Assembly: GCF_002752675.1 (NCBI RefSeq)
Contig: NZ_CP024608.1
Location: forward strand, 2,046,001 to 2,110,000
DNA: 64,000 nt
Direction of reading: 5' to 3'
Source: Massilia violaceinigra
GTDB taxonomy: Bacteria; Pseudomonadota; Gammaproteobacteria; Burkholderiales; Burkholderiaceae_D
A program made the translations under genes and the position numbers. Below the pieces are notes generated by a model. It worked only from the letters and a program-made list of their open reading frames with translations. It searched no databases and was not told the DNA's origin. Below are positions 46,930 through 55,573 of the stretch, piece after piece; within the stretch, counting starts at the first letter, position 1; each line of letters opens with the position of its first letter.

Positions 46930-48000
46930 ATGACCAAACAATTCAACGCCGCTCTTTGCCTTTCGATCTCGCTTGCCTTCGCCGTGACCGGATGCAAGCC
47001 GAAACCACCGGCCGCGCCAGCCGAGGCGCCTGTCGCCAGCGCGCCGGCCGTGGTGGCGCCCGCGGCGCCTGCCCAAGCGCCAGCGCCAGTGGCCGCGGCC
47101 ACGCCAACGCCGGCGGCCGACAGCACCGGCGCCGGCGCCGACCTCGATAAGATCGCGGTCATCACCAAGCCGCTGCCGCCATTCCCGTTTATCGATTATC
47201 CGGCGGCCATCGCCGAGGGAGACAGGAGAACCGAGCAATCCGACTTCGATCAAAAGCACCTGATCGTCGGTAACAAGGTGCACGCCGTCGAAGGGCGCTT
47301 CCGCTTGATCTCGTTCCATTTGTCGGCTGCGAAGATTTCAAAATTTCAGGCGCAGCGCGATTACACCAAGGCAGCGGTGGACATGGGCGGCGTGAAGGTC
47401 AATACCGTCACCCCGGACGATGATAAATTCGTGGAGGCGCATGGCGGCGACCGCTATACCCTGGACAAGAAATTGGATTTCCACGGCAACTCCAGCAGCT
47501 ATGACGTGTACTTCGTTCCGACCCCCACGGGCCGCAAATGGATGCTCATCATGATCAACGACAGCGGCGTGCGGATCCTGTCCATCGAAGAAAAACAGAC
47601 GGCTTCGTCGGTGAACATGGTGACCGCCGCCGTAATGAAGTCGGAACTCGACAGCAAGGGCCACATTGCGCTGTACATTAATTTCGATACCGACAAGGCA
47701 ACCCTGCGCCCCGACGGCAAACCGGCGGTCGACGAAATCGCCGCGCTGATGAAAAAGGAAACGGCGCTGAAGCTGTCGGTAGAAGGCCATACCGATAACG
47801 TGGGCAACAAGGCCCGCAACGTGACCCTGTCGCGCGAACGCGCGCAAGCCGTGGTGCAGGCCCTGGTGAGCGATGGCATCGACAGCGCCCGCCTGAGCGC
47901 CGCCGGCCATGGTGCGGAAAAGCCGGTGATGGACAATGGCAGCGAAGACGGCCGTGCAAAAAACCGCCGCGTGGAGCTGGTCAAGGTCGTCAAAGGCTGA
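46930..48000 (+). CDS. OmpA-like lipoprotein, copy 2
   Basis: 356 residues. Lipobox FAVTGC (Cys about 20), Ala/Pro linker, a middle domain of about 160 residues unique to these three paralogues (FPFIDYPAAIAEGDRRTEQS; IVGNKVHAVEGRFRLISFHL), and the OmpA-like peptidoglycan-binding domain (NFDTDKATLRPDGKPAVDEI; VEGHTDNVGNKARNVTLSRE RA... then GHGAEKP). It probably anchors the outer membrane to peptidoglycan. The middle domain is of unknown function. Confidence 0.88.
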   Translation: MTKQFNAALCLSISLAFAVTGCKPKPPAAPAEAPVASAPAVVAPAAPAQAPAPVAAATPTPAADSTGAGADLDKIAVITKPLPPFPFIDYPAAIAEGDRRTEQSDFDQKHLIVGNKVHAVEGRFRLISFHLSAAKISKFQAQRDYTKAAVDMGGVKVNTVTPDDDKFVEAHGGDRYTLDKKLDFHGNSSSYDVYFVPTPTGRKWMLIMINDSGVRILSIEEKQTASSVNMVTAAVMKSELDSKGHIALYINFDTDKATLRPDGKPAVDEIAALMKKETALKLSVEGHTDNVGNKARNVTLSRERAQAVVQALVSDGIDSARLSAAGHGAEKPVMDNGSEDGRAKNRRVELVKVVKG

Positions 48001-48158
48001 TCGTCAGTCCGGGCGCGGCAATCGGCCGCGCTACCGGAGCGCCACGGTAAAGCGCTGCGATGACCGTTGCGCTAGATCGGCCGCACGCCTTGCTTTATAT
48101 AGTTCTTTTACTTTTTCCTGCACCGCCAGGCCAATTCATTTCATTACGATTGCACGAC

Positions 48159-49211
48159 ATGACCAAACAATTCAACGCCGCTCTTTGCCTGTCGATCTCG
48201 CTCGCCTTTGCCATCAGCGGATGCAAGCCGAAAGCCCCGGCCGACGCGGTGCAGGCGCCAGTGGCAAGCGCACCGGCGAGCGTGCCGGAACCGGCCGCCG
48301 CACCGGCAGCGGCCCCTGCGCCGGCCGCGGCCAGCGCTGCCGCCGTTGTCGACCTCGACAAGATCGCTGTTATCGCCAAGCCGGTGCCACCGTTCCCGTT
48401 CATCGATTACCCGCCAGCCGTGGATAAACAGTATTACAGCACCAAGGAGTCCGATTTCGACCAGGTGCATCTGATCCTCGGCGATAAAGTGCATGCGGTC
48501 GAAGGGCGTGTCCGGGCCATCCACTTCACTTTGCACAAGGCCAATATCTCGCAATTCCAGGCCCAGCGCGATTACACCAAGGCGGTGCTGGACATGGGGG
48601 GCATCAAGGTCAATACCGCCAAGCCGCACGACAGTGCGTTCCTTGCGGCCCATGGCGACAATCAAAGCGAGCTCGATAAAAGGCTGCGCTATGAGTTTCA
48701 TACCTATTCCTATGAGGCGTATTTCTTGCCGACCGCCACCGGCCGGAAATGGATTGTGCTGATGGTGAGCGACGAAGCTGTGGATGTCATTTCCGTCGAG
48801 GAAAAACAGACCGCTTCTTCGGTGAAGGTCGTGACCGCCTCCGCCATGAAGTCGGAACTCGACAGCAAGGGCCATGTCGCGCTGTACATCAACTTCGACA
48901 CCGACAAGGCCGCCATCCGTCCGGACGGCAAGCCGGCGGTCGACGAAATCGCCGCGCTGATGAAGAAGGAAGCCGCGCTGCGCCTGTCGGTTGAAGGCCA
49001 CACCGACAACGTTGGCGACAAGGCCCGCAACGTGACCTTGTCGCGCGAACGCGCGCAAGCGGTGGTGCAGGCCCTGGTCAGCGACGGCATCGACAGCGCC
49101 CGCCTGAGCGCCGCCGGCCATGGGGCCGAAAAGCCGCTCACCGACAATGGCAGCGACGAAGCGCGCGCAAAGAACCGCCGCGTCGAACTGGTCAAGGTTG
49201 TCAAGGGCTGA
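48159..49211 (+). CDS. OmpA-like lipoprotein, copy 3
   Basis: 350 residues from the ATG at 48159, aligned with copy 2; the frame is open to 48060. Lipobox FAISGC, linker, paralogue-specific middle domain (FPFIDYPPAVDKQYYSTKES) and OmpA-like domain (FDTDKAAIRPDGKPAVDEIA; VEGHTDNVGDKARNVTLSRE). Its leader shows only the last part of the shared leader and lacks the conserved promoter pair, so it may be read from copy 2. Confidence 0.88.
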   Translation: MTKQFNAALCLSISLAFAISGCKPKAPADAVQAPVASAPASVPEPAAAPAAAPAPAAASAAAVVDLDKIAVIAKPVPPFPFIDYPPAVDKQYYSTKESDFDQVHLILGDKVHAVEGRVRAIHFTLHKANISQFQAQRDYTKAVLDMGGIKVNTAKPHDSAFLAAHGDNQSELDKRLRYEFHTYSYEAYFLPTATGRKWIVLMVSDEAVDVISVEEKQTASSVKVVTASAMKSELDSKGHVALYINFDTDKAAIRPDGKPAVDEIAALMKKEAALRLSVEGHTDNVGDKARNVTLSRERAQAVVQALVSDGIDSARLSAAGHGAEKPLTDNGSDEARAKNRRVELVKVVKG

Positions 49212-49432
49212 CCGCTGCAAGGGGCGTCGAAGCAGTACTAGGCGCGGAGGGCGGCATCGAGGAAGATAGACCGGATCTGCACGCCTGCTGCTGCCTCACC
49301 GTCCAAGACCTGACTCCGGCATCATCTGTGTCGCTCCCGTAACGCGTGGCGCAAAGCGCGCGGCTGCGCTACCGTATTAGTGAACAAACGGCGTGGGCAC
49401 CTCCACGCCGTCACACTTTTCGGGAGCTGTTT

Positions 49433-50197
49433 ATGACACGCACGCATCTTTCCATGGCGCTGGCAGCCCTGCTGCTGTCGATGTCCCCAATCCGGGCGCA
49501 AGAAAAAGTGGCGCCTGCGCAAACGCCGCCGGGGGCCGACAAGGCGCCCAAGACCATCGCGCTCGAAGCCGGCGCCAAACTCTTGCAAAGCAATAGTCCG
49601 GTCGCCGGTTTCGATATCTATCTGGTCGGTTTCCACCCCATGAAGGACCATCCCGAACACCAGATGGAAGCGCATCATTATTGCCACCAGATGAACGAGG
49701 ATTTCGCCCAGTGCGTCCTGTTCGACAGCAACACCAAAAAAGCGAACATGCACGGCGTCGAGTACATCATTTCCGAGACCTTGTTCGAGACCTTGCCGGC
49801 CGAGGAAAAGAAATTCTGGCATCCGCACAACGGCGAAATCCTCAGCGGCCAGCTGATGGCGCCCGGCATTCCCAAGATCGCCGAAAAAGCGCTGATGAAG
49901 TCCAAGATGAACAGCTACGGCAAAACCTGGCACGTATGGAATACCGGCCACATGGGCCAGCCGAACGACAAGCTGCCAATGGGCGAACCCATGCTGGCGT
50001 GGTCCTTCAGCCGCGACGGCGAAGCGCAGCCCGGCCTGGTCGAAGAGCGCGACCGCCGCATGAAGCTCGACACCGCCAGAACCCGCAAGGAGCGCGCCGA
50101 TCTCGCCAAACTGGCCAAGCCGCAGTCGGGCACGGACGACCTCAAGGGTAAGTTCGCGCGCCCGACGCGCGAGATTCCAGGCGTGACGAACAAATAA
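49433..50197 (+). CDS. OBAP-like (DUF1264) periplasmic protein
   Basis: 254 residues from the ATG at 49433 (GGGAG upstream). A signal peptide (about 1-22, ending PIRAQ) and a DUF1264/oil-body-associated-protein-like domain: GFHPMKDHPEHQMEAHHYCH, QMNEDFAQCVLFDSNTKKAN, IEYI-type GVEYIISETLFETLPAEEKK, WHPHNGEILSGQLMAPGIPK. The many His and Glu suggest metal binding, but the bacterial role is not known. It stands alone. Confidence 0.82.
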   Translation: MTRTHLSMALAALLLSMSPIRAQEKVAPAQTPPGADKAPKTIALEAGAKLLQSNSPVAGFDIYLVGFHPMKDHPEHQMEAHHYCHQMNEDFAQCVLFDSNTKKANMHGVEYIISETLFETLPAEEKKFWHPHNGEILSGQLMAPGIPKIAEKALMKSKMNSYGKTWHVWNTGHMGQPNDKLPMGEPMLAWSFSRDGEAQPGLVEERDRRMKLDTARTRKERADLAKLAKPQSGTDDLKGKFARPTREIPGVTNK

Positions 50198-50896
50198 GCG
50201 ACCCGCATGGCGATCAGATAAAAGACGGACAACTCTTACATGCCAGGGGCGAGTTGGCCGATGGGCCCGGGTTGCAGCGCAGCTGCGGTGTGGCATGCGC
50301 CTGCACGATGTGCGCATCTGCCGCCACATAGCGTATCGCCGGCATCAGCCGGTTACGCCCGTCCCGAACGTCGCCAAGCGTTGCGGGCAGACCTGCCTCC
50401 ACCACGCACGGAACCAGGCTGGTTTAGGCTAAGGCCTCGACCTTCTGGCAGCATCATGGGCCGGCGACAAGGATGACCTCATGCTGGCGGCGCTCATGAA
50501 TGTCTGGCGCGCTGTCCGCAAGTTCCCTGCAAATGATGCGCACGCAGCGCGCCTGCATTCCCACGGCGCCGGTGAGCGCGCGTCGGCGGCACCTGGCGGC
50601 GACCGGCGACGCGGCCATGCTGGCGTCGTTTGCCCAGCGCCTCCAGCCAGGTGGCCCATTGCCTACCGATGGGTAATAGTTACAGCCCTGTTCAGCCTGC
50701 TAGCTAGCAATGGTTTGCTTGAGCGATGTCAAGCCTCCAATAGCGTCGAAACGTAACCTTGGCATATGTCAGGCGCCCCGGTGCCGCTAACGCCAGCTTG
50801 TTTATGTCGTCGCAAAGGAAGAGCCATGAAACTGACCTCCCACCCCGTCGTTCCCGCAGGAGCCAGCCGCCGTCCAGCCACGCGGAGCCTGCCGCA
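50198..50896. other. 699-bp region without a convincing gene
   Basis: Open frames here are Arg/Pro-rich and unlike any family. Several short reverse-strand frames (such as 50214-50405) could be relics, but nothing alignable was recognised. The sequence changes toward AT-rich near 50690-50760. I see no repeat, RNA gene or hairpin of note. Confidence 0.45.
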
Positions 50897-51433
50897 ATGA
50901 GGCGCTACACCATCACCCTCGGGGCCACCACGACCGCCGGCGGGCGCGTCATGTCGGCCAGCGGCAGCGGCTGCATCAACGGCGTGCCCATCGCACTCGA
51001 GGGCGACCTGGTTGCTTGTCCCGCATGCAAGGCGACCGGGCGCATCCTGTGCGTCGGCCCGCGCATCCCCGAAATGTCCGACGGCAAACACGTCGCACTC
51101 GAAAACGATTTGTGCACCTGCCGCTGCTCGCCTCCACCCAAGCTGCTGCCGGTGCAGATCATGCGCAGCCAGGTGCTCAAGGATACCGGGCGCGCCCTGT
51201 CCAATACCAACGACAGCGACCCGTCCTACCCCTCCCGTGGCACGCCGCGCGGCCCCAGCTTCAATGAGCGCTTCGTGCTGCTCGACGAAGAAACCGGCGA
51301 CCCGCTGGTCCACAAGGAATACGCGGTGGTACGCGCCAGCGGGCAGCTCGAATTCGGCACCTCCGACCGCTACGGCTACACGCACTTGCTGTCGACGACT
51401 GCGGTGCCCGAGTCCGTCGAGATCTTTGTCTAG
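50897..51433 (+). CDS. PAAR-domain protein
   Basis: 178 residues from the ATG at 50897 with CGGAG upstream; the frame extends to 50759 but that part is not PAAR-like. The PAAR repeats are visible: TTTAGGRVMSASGSGCINGV, IALEGDLVACPACKATGRI, then HVALENDLCTCRCSPPPKLL. A C-terminal extension of about 70 residues (FNERFVLLDEETGDPLVHKE) resembles the adaptor found after PAAR in many effectors. PAAR proteins cap the VgrG spike of type VI secretion or similar contractile systems. No VgrG or tss gene is in the window. Confidence 0.85.
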   Translation: MRRYTITLGATTTAGGRVMSASGSGCINGVPIALEGDLVACPACKATGRILCVGPRIPEMSDGKHVALENDLCTCRCSPPPKLLPVQIMRSQVLKDTGRALSNTNDSDPSYPSRGTPRGPSFNERFVLLDEETGDPLVHKEYAVVRASGQLEFGTSDRYGYTHLLSTTAVPESVEIFV

Positions 51434-51441
51434 GAAGCAGC

Positions 51442-52110
51442 ATGAGCGCGACCCTCATTTCGCCGTCCGGCGCCGTCCTGCACCACCGGGCGCGCGTGAG
51501 CACCACGCCGGCCGATGAAGCCGAAGCGAAGGCAGTGCGCATCCGGCTCGAGAAAGCATGCCGGCTTGAAGAAAATCGCGTCTACCTCAAGCAGCCCAAC
51601 ATCCGCGCCTTCCTGCGCGCGATGTGCCACAGCCTTGGCGGCGGCGTCGATTTTCTCGATGGCGCCATCCGCGGCCGGCGCAGCGACCCGTGGCGCTTCA
51701 CCGATTTCTCCACCCATCCCGGCCCTGGACACGACGGCAAGAGTACCGCCGCCGGCCTGTACCGCATCACGCGCGAGATATGGGAAGAGTACGGCGTGCG
51801 CATGGACCTGACCGACTTCTGTGCCGAAACGCAGGAACTGATTGCTGTGGAAGTGTTGCGGGGATTGGGTGTGCTGGGAAAAATCCAGGCCGGCGATATC
51901 GACGCCACGCTGGTGATGGTCTCGGCCTGCTGGCCGGGCTTGCCCAAAACGCCAGGCAGCCAGGCGCGCTTTGCGGCGCCGGACGCGGCGTACGAGAGCT
52001 TCCTGCACAAATACGGCGAGTGCGGCGGCACCATCAATCCGCAGGCCGGTGACGGCACGCTCGGCAAATCCGGCCCGTCGCGCCCGGACCTGCCGCCAGC
52101 GCGCCCTTAA
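51442..52110 (+). CDS. Lysozyme-like (GH104-type) glycoside hydrolase, candidate effector
   Basis: 222 residues, 8 bp after the PAAR gene and so coupled to it. The central part resembles GH104 endolysin-type muramidases: PNIRAFLRAMCHSLGGGVDF, WRFTDFSTHPGPGHDGKSTA, AGLYRITREIWEEYG, then LTDFCAETQELIAVEVLRGL and WPGLP. The catalytic Glu normally in the SEG loop is replaced by HSLGG-like residues, so activity is uncertain. Tail region is Gly/Pro-rich. The pair with PAAR suggests delivery as a peptidoglycan-attacking effector. Confidence 0.68.
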   Translation: MSATLISPSGAVLHHRARVSTTPADEAEAKAVRIRLEKACRLEENRVYLKQPNIRAFLRAMCHSLGGGVDFLDGAIRGRRSDPWRFTDFSTHPGPGHDGKSTAAGLYRITREIWEEYGVRMDLTDFCAETQELIAVEVLRGLGVLGKIQAGDIDATLVMVSACWPGLPKTPGSQARFAAPDAAYESFLHKYGECGGTINPQAGDGTLGKSGPSRPDLPPARP

Positions 52111-52172
52111 GCCGCCGGGCCTCTGCGCTGCGGCGTCACCCCGCGCTGTGCCACGGCGCGCATCGCCACACC

Positions 52173-52301
52173 ATGATTGCTCTCCTGGCCTGCATTTGCA
52201 GCGCTGCCGGTATCCTGGCTACCTTGTTGCCAGCGCCACGGCATCGCCGCCATCGTTCTCGCCAGCGCCTGTTCGGCCTGATGCTTACTGCTGCGCTTTG
52301 A
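52173..52301 (+). CDS. Small hydrophobic open frame after the muramidase, speculative
   Basis: 42 residues with a hydrophobic first half (MIALLACICSAAGILATLL) and a basic middle, then LFGLMLTAAL. It is on the effector strand but overlaps the convergent SMP-30-like gene by 17 bp and has no ribosome-binding site I can defend. It could be an immunity or membrane peptide, or not a gene at all. Confidence 0.2.
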   Translation: MIALLACICSAAGILATLLPAPRHRRHRSRQRLFGLMLTAAL

Positions 52302-53232
52302 TGCCGCCGGCCTGGCGCTGCTGCCATTCCAGTCCCGGACGCGCCACGCGAAATTGCAGCAGCTGCCCGTTTTCCACCTCGGTCACGTACGCGGTGCGGC
52401 CATCCGGTCCGCCGAAACTGATATTGCTCGGCTTCTTGCCGGGCAGGGCAATCTCGGCCAGGATGCGTCCCTGCGGCGACATCTTGACCACCGTGCCTTT
52501 GCCGATGCGCGTTACGTACAGGTTGCCGTCGACATCGACACGCATGCCGTCGAGCCCGAAATCGGCAAAGCTGGCGATGCGGCGCTTGCCGCCGAGCGTG
52601 CCATCGGGCGCAATGGTGAACGCCCAGATATGGCGCTGCACGCTCTCGTTCACATACAGGGTGCGCCCGTCCGGGCTGACGTCGATGCCGTTGGCGGTGC
52701 CGAGCTGGTCGGCCGCGAGCGTGACCTTGCCGTCCGGATCGATGCGCCACACGCGCCCCGCATTCTTCTTCCAGTCCGGATCGCTCGCATAGATGACGCC
52801 AGCCGCCGTGATGGCCAGGTCGTTCGGCTGGCTCATGGCGGCCTCGCGCGCATGCACGGCGATGGCGCCGCTGGCCGGGTCGATGCGGTAAATCGTGTGT
52901 TCCACATAGTCGGCCACGTACATCGCGCCATCCGGCCCGAAGCGGATGCCATTGGCCACGCTGGTGCCGGGCAGGGTCGCGAACACCTCGGCCTCGCCGT
53001 TCGGCTTGACCTTGCCGATGGTTTGCTGGCGCGCGAAATTGACTGCGTACACATTACCGGCGGGATCGACCGCCGGACCTTCCACGCCGGAGGTGAACGA
53101 TTGGGGCGCCGTCAGGGCGCTGGCCACGTGCAGGCGTTCCAGCGTGGCCGGAGGCGCGCCGGCGGCCACCGTGTGGCCCGCCTGGCAGGCGGCAAAGGCC
53201 AGCGCGCACGCCAGCCGGGTCGAGGTATCCAT
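52285..53232 (-). CDS. SMP-30/gluconolactonase-like exported beta-propeller
   Basis: 315 residues from the ATG at 53232 with GGAG upstream; the same frame is open to 54960 on this strand but that region is the NHL gene read backwards. Signal peptide (about 1-24), then six-bladed propeller blades: GPAVDPAGNVYAVNFARQQT, NGIRFGPDGAMYVADYVEHT, NGIDVSPDGRTLYVNESVQR, LDGMRVDVDGNLYVTRIGKG. Asp/Asn/Glu residues fit a metal-dependent lactonase-like site. Periplasmic; substrate unknown. Confidence 0.85.
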   Translation of the reverse strand: MDTSTRLACALAFAACQAGHTVAAGAPPATLERLHVASALTAPQSFTSGVEGPAVDPAGNVYAVNFARQQTIGKVKPNGEAEVFATLPGTSVANGIRFGPDGAMYVADYVEHTIYRIDPASGAIAVHAREAAMSQPNDLAITAAGVIYASDPDWKKNAGRVWRIDPDGKVTLAADQLGTANGIDVSPDGRTLYVNESVQRHIWAFTIAPDGTLGGKRRIASFADFGLDGMRVDVDGNLYVTRIGKGTVVKMSPQGRILAEIALPGKKPSNISFGGPDGRTAYVTEVENGQLLQFRVARPGLEWQQRQAGGIKAQQ

Positions 53233-53313
53233 GGAACTCCGATCAGGAAAAATGCCGGTCATCCGGCCGGCACCTAGTGTACTTGATGATGAGGTAAGCT
53301 TCGTGTTTTGATA

Positions 53314-55530
53314 ATGCTGAGCCAGGTGACGAGTTTGAATGGTAAATACACGAAGCCGCTGATGATAGCGGCGGCCATTGGCGCCATTGGCGCGGGCGGC
53401 ATTTGGTACGCGCTGCAACCGGGCGGGCAGCCGGCTGTCCGTAAAGTGGCGGCCATGGTCGGCATCAAACCGAAGCCGACCGTGCTGGGCTGGCCGGTGA
53501 GCATCGGCACCGTGGCCGGCAGCAGCGGCAGCGCCGGATTCGCCGATGGCGCCGCGGCGCAGGCGCGCTTTTCCGACCCCTTCGGCCTGGTGGTCGACCG
53601 TGACGGCAACGTGTTCGTGGCCGATGCCGGCGACAACAACCGCATCCGTAAAATCACCCCCGAGGGCATCGTCTCCACCCTGGCCGGCGGGCGCGAAGGC
53701 TTTGCCGACGGCACCGGCGCCGCCGCCGGGTTTCACACGCCGTCCGGCATGGCCATCGATGGCGCCGGCAACCTGTTCGTCGCCGATACCGGCAACAACG
53801 CCATCCGCAAAATCACGCCGTTTGGCGTGGTCAGCACCATCGGCGGCACCGGCGTGGCCGGCTACCGCGACGGCAAGGCGGCCGAGGCCCAGTTCAACGG
53901 ACCGGTCGGCGTGGCGGTCGACAAGGCCGGCGTGGTGTACGTGGCCGACACTTACAACGACCGCATCCGCAAGATCGCGCCCGACGGCACGGTCAGCACG
54001 CTCGCCGGCGGCGCCCCCGGCTACGTCGACGGACCGGCCGCCGCCGCCCAGTTCGACACGCCCACCTCGGTCGTGGCCGACGCCACCGGCAACCTGTATG
54101 TGGCCGACACCAGCAACGGCGCGGTGCGCAAGCTGGCGCCGGACGGGCTGGTGAGTACCCTGGCGATTGCCCCGGAAGACGCCGAAAAACCGCTGCTGCG
54201 CCGCCCTGTCGGCCTGGCGCTGACGCATGACGGTTTTCTGTACGTGGGCGATATCTGGCGCGGACGCATCCTGCAGGTCAGCCCCGACGGCAGCTTGCGC
54301 GGCTTGACCGGGATTGGCGTCGACATCGAAATCGGCGACGACAAGTCGCTGCGCTTGAGCCGGCCGAGTGCGATTGCGCTCGACCGCGCCGGCGCGCTGT
54401 ACGTGGCCGATGCCGTGAAGCGCACCGTGCACCGGGTCTCGCCGCGGCTTGATGGCGCGACCGCGGTGCTGGCGCCCAAGGCGCCGGCGCTGGTCGCCAC
54501 GGGGACCGCGCCGGTTGCGGCGGCATCGACGGCGTCCCGGCCTGTTGCGGCCGGGCGCTTTCCATGGCCGTTCAAGCCGCAGGACCAGCGCCACGAAGTG
54601 GTCGGCACGATCGGTGAAGTGCGCGGCAGTTACGGCGGCGAAAGCCGGCATCACTTTCACAGCGGCCTCGATGTCCAGGCCAACATGGGCGTGCCGGTGC
54701 TGGCGGTGGCCGACGAAAAGGTCAGCAGCCCGGTGCCCAACTGGGCCTTCGGCGACGTCGGCGAAGGCATGAGCGTCGACAGCATGGCCTACATCCACAT
54801 GCGGGTCGGGCGCACGGTCAAGGATGCGCCGCTCGACCCGGCGCGCTTCATCATGCTCGACAACGAGAAGGGCAAGGCGGCGCGCATGCGCGTCAAGCGC
54901 GGCACGCGTTTCCATGTGGGCGAAGCGCTCGGCACGGTCAACCGCATGTTTCACGTGCACCTCGTGTACCAGCCGGGCGGGGCGGAAGCCAATCCGCTGA
55001 CCCTGCCGTTCACGGGTTTCAGCGACCAGGTGGCGCCGCGCATCGACAAGATTCAGCTGGTCGACGCGGCGGGCACGGCGCTGGCACGCAAGCCGGGCAA
55101 GCGGGTGATGGTGGCGCGCGGGGCGGGGCCGCTGGGGATCGTGGTCGATGCCTACGACCAGGCCGACGGCAATGCCGCGCGGCGCAAGCTGGGTTTGTAC
55201 AAGGTTGGATACCAGGTGCTGCGGGCGGACGGCACGCCGGTCGCCGGCTTCGACAAGCCGCTGATCAACATCGAATTCAACAAGCTGCCGCCGGACCCGG
55301 AAAGCGTCAAGCTGGCGTACGCCGACAACAGCGGCATCACCGTGTACGGCAGCGCGACGACGCGGTTCCTGTATGTGGTGACCAACACCGTGCGCGACGG
55401 CGTGGCCAAGACCGGGGCATGGGACCCGGCCGCGCTGGCACCGGGCGACTATCTGATCCGCATCTTCGCGGCCGATTACGTCGGCAACGAAGCGCTCAAC
55501 GGACGCGATTTGCCGATCACGGTGGAGTGA
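53314..55530 (+). CDS. NHL-repeat propeller fused to M23-like metallopeptidase domain
   Basis: 738 residues from the ATG at 53314 (an in-frame TTG at 53308 is possible; the ribosome-binding site is weak). Order: membrane anchor (about 14-32), six NHL-type blades (about 60-390; e.g. FGLVVDRDGNVFVADAGDNN, GVAVDKAGVVYVADTYNDRI), a linker rich in Ala, then an M23/LytM-like domain from about 430. The metal ligands appear as HSGLD (H449, D453) and HVH (H547, H549). A C-terminal beta domain ends DLPITVE. A propeller fused to a peptidoglycan-type endopeptidase is unusual. It is divergent from the SMP-30-like gene. Confidence 0.8.
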   Translation: MLSQVTSLNGKYTKPLMIAAAIGAIGAGGIWYALQPGGQPAVRKVAAMVGIKPKPTVLGWPVSIGTVAGSSGSAGFADGAAAQARFSDPFGLVVDRDGNVFVADAGDNNRIRKITPEGIVSTLAGGREGFADGTGAAAGFHTPSGMAIDGAGNLFVADTGNNAIRKITPFGVVSTIGGTGVAGYRDGKAAEAQFNGPVGVAVDKAGVVYVADTYNDRIRKIAPDGTVSTLAGGAPGYVDGPAAAAQFDTPTSVVADATGNLYVADTSNGAVRKLAPDGLVSTLAIAPEDAEKPLLRRPVGLALTHDGFLYVGDIWRGRILQVSPDGSLRGLTGIGVDIEIGDDKSLRLSRPSAIALDRAGALYVADAVKRTVHRVSPRLDGATAVLAPKAPALVATGTAPVAAASTASRPVAAGRFPWPFKPQDQRHEVVGTIGEVRGSYGGESRHHFHSGLDVQANMGVPVLAVADEKVSSPVPNWAFGDVGEGMSVDSMAYIHMRVGRTVKDAPLDPARFIMLDNEKGKAARMRVKRGTRFHVGEALGTVNRMFHVHLVYQPGGAEANPLTLPFTGFSDQVAPRIDKIQLVDAAGTALARKPGKRVMVARGAGPLGIVVDAYDQADGNAARRKLGLYKVGYQVLRADGTPVAGFDKPLINIEFNKLPPDPESVKLAYADNSGITVYGSATTRFLYVVTNTVRDGVAKTGAWDPAALAPGDYLIRIFAADYVGNEALNGRDLPITVE

Positions 55531-55573
55531 CGGGCAGGCGAGGCCGATCTGAGACCGGCCTCCCGGCCGCTGC

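Noticed and set aside
52285..54960. 891-codon minus-strand frame across the SMP-30-like and NHL genes
   Set aside because: Only the part below 53232 is a real gene with its own signal peptide and ribosome-binding site; the rest is antisense to the NHL-M23 gene.
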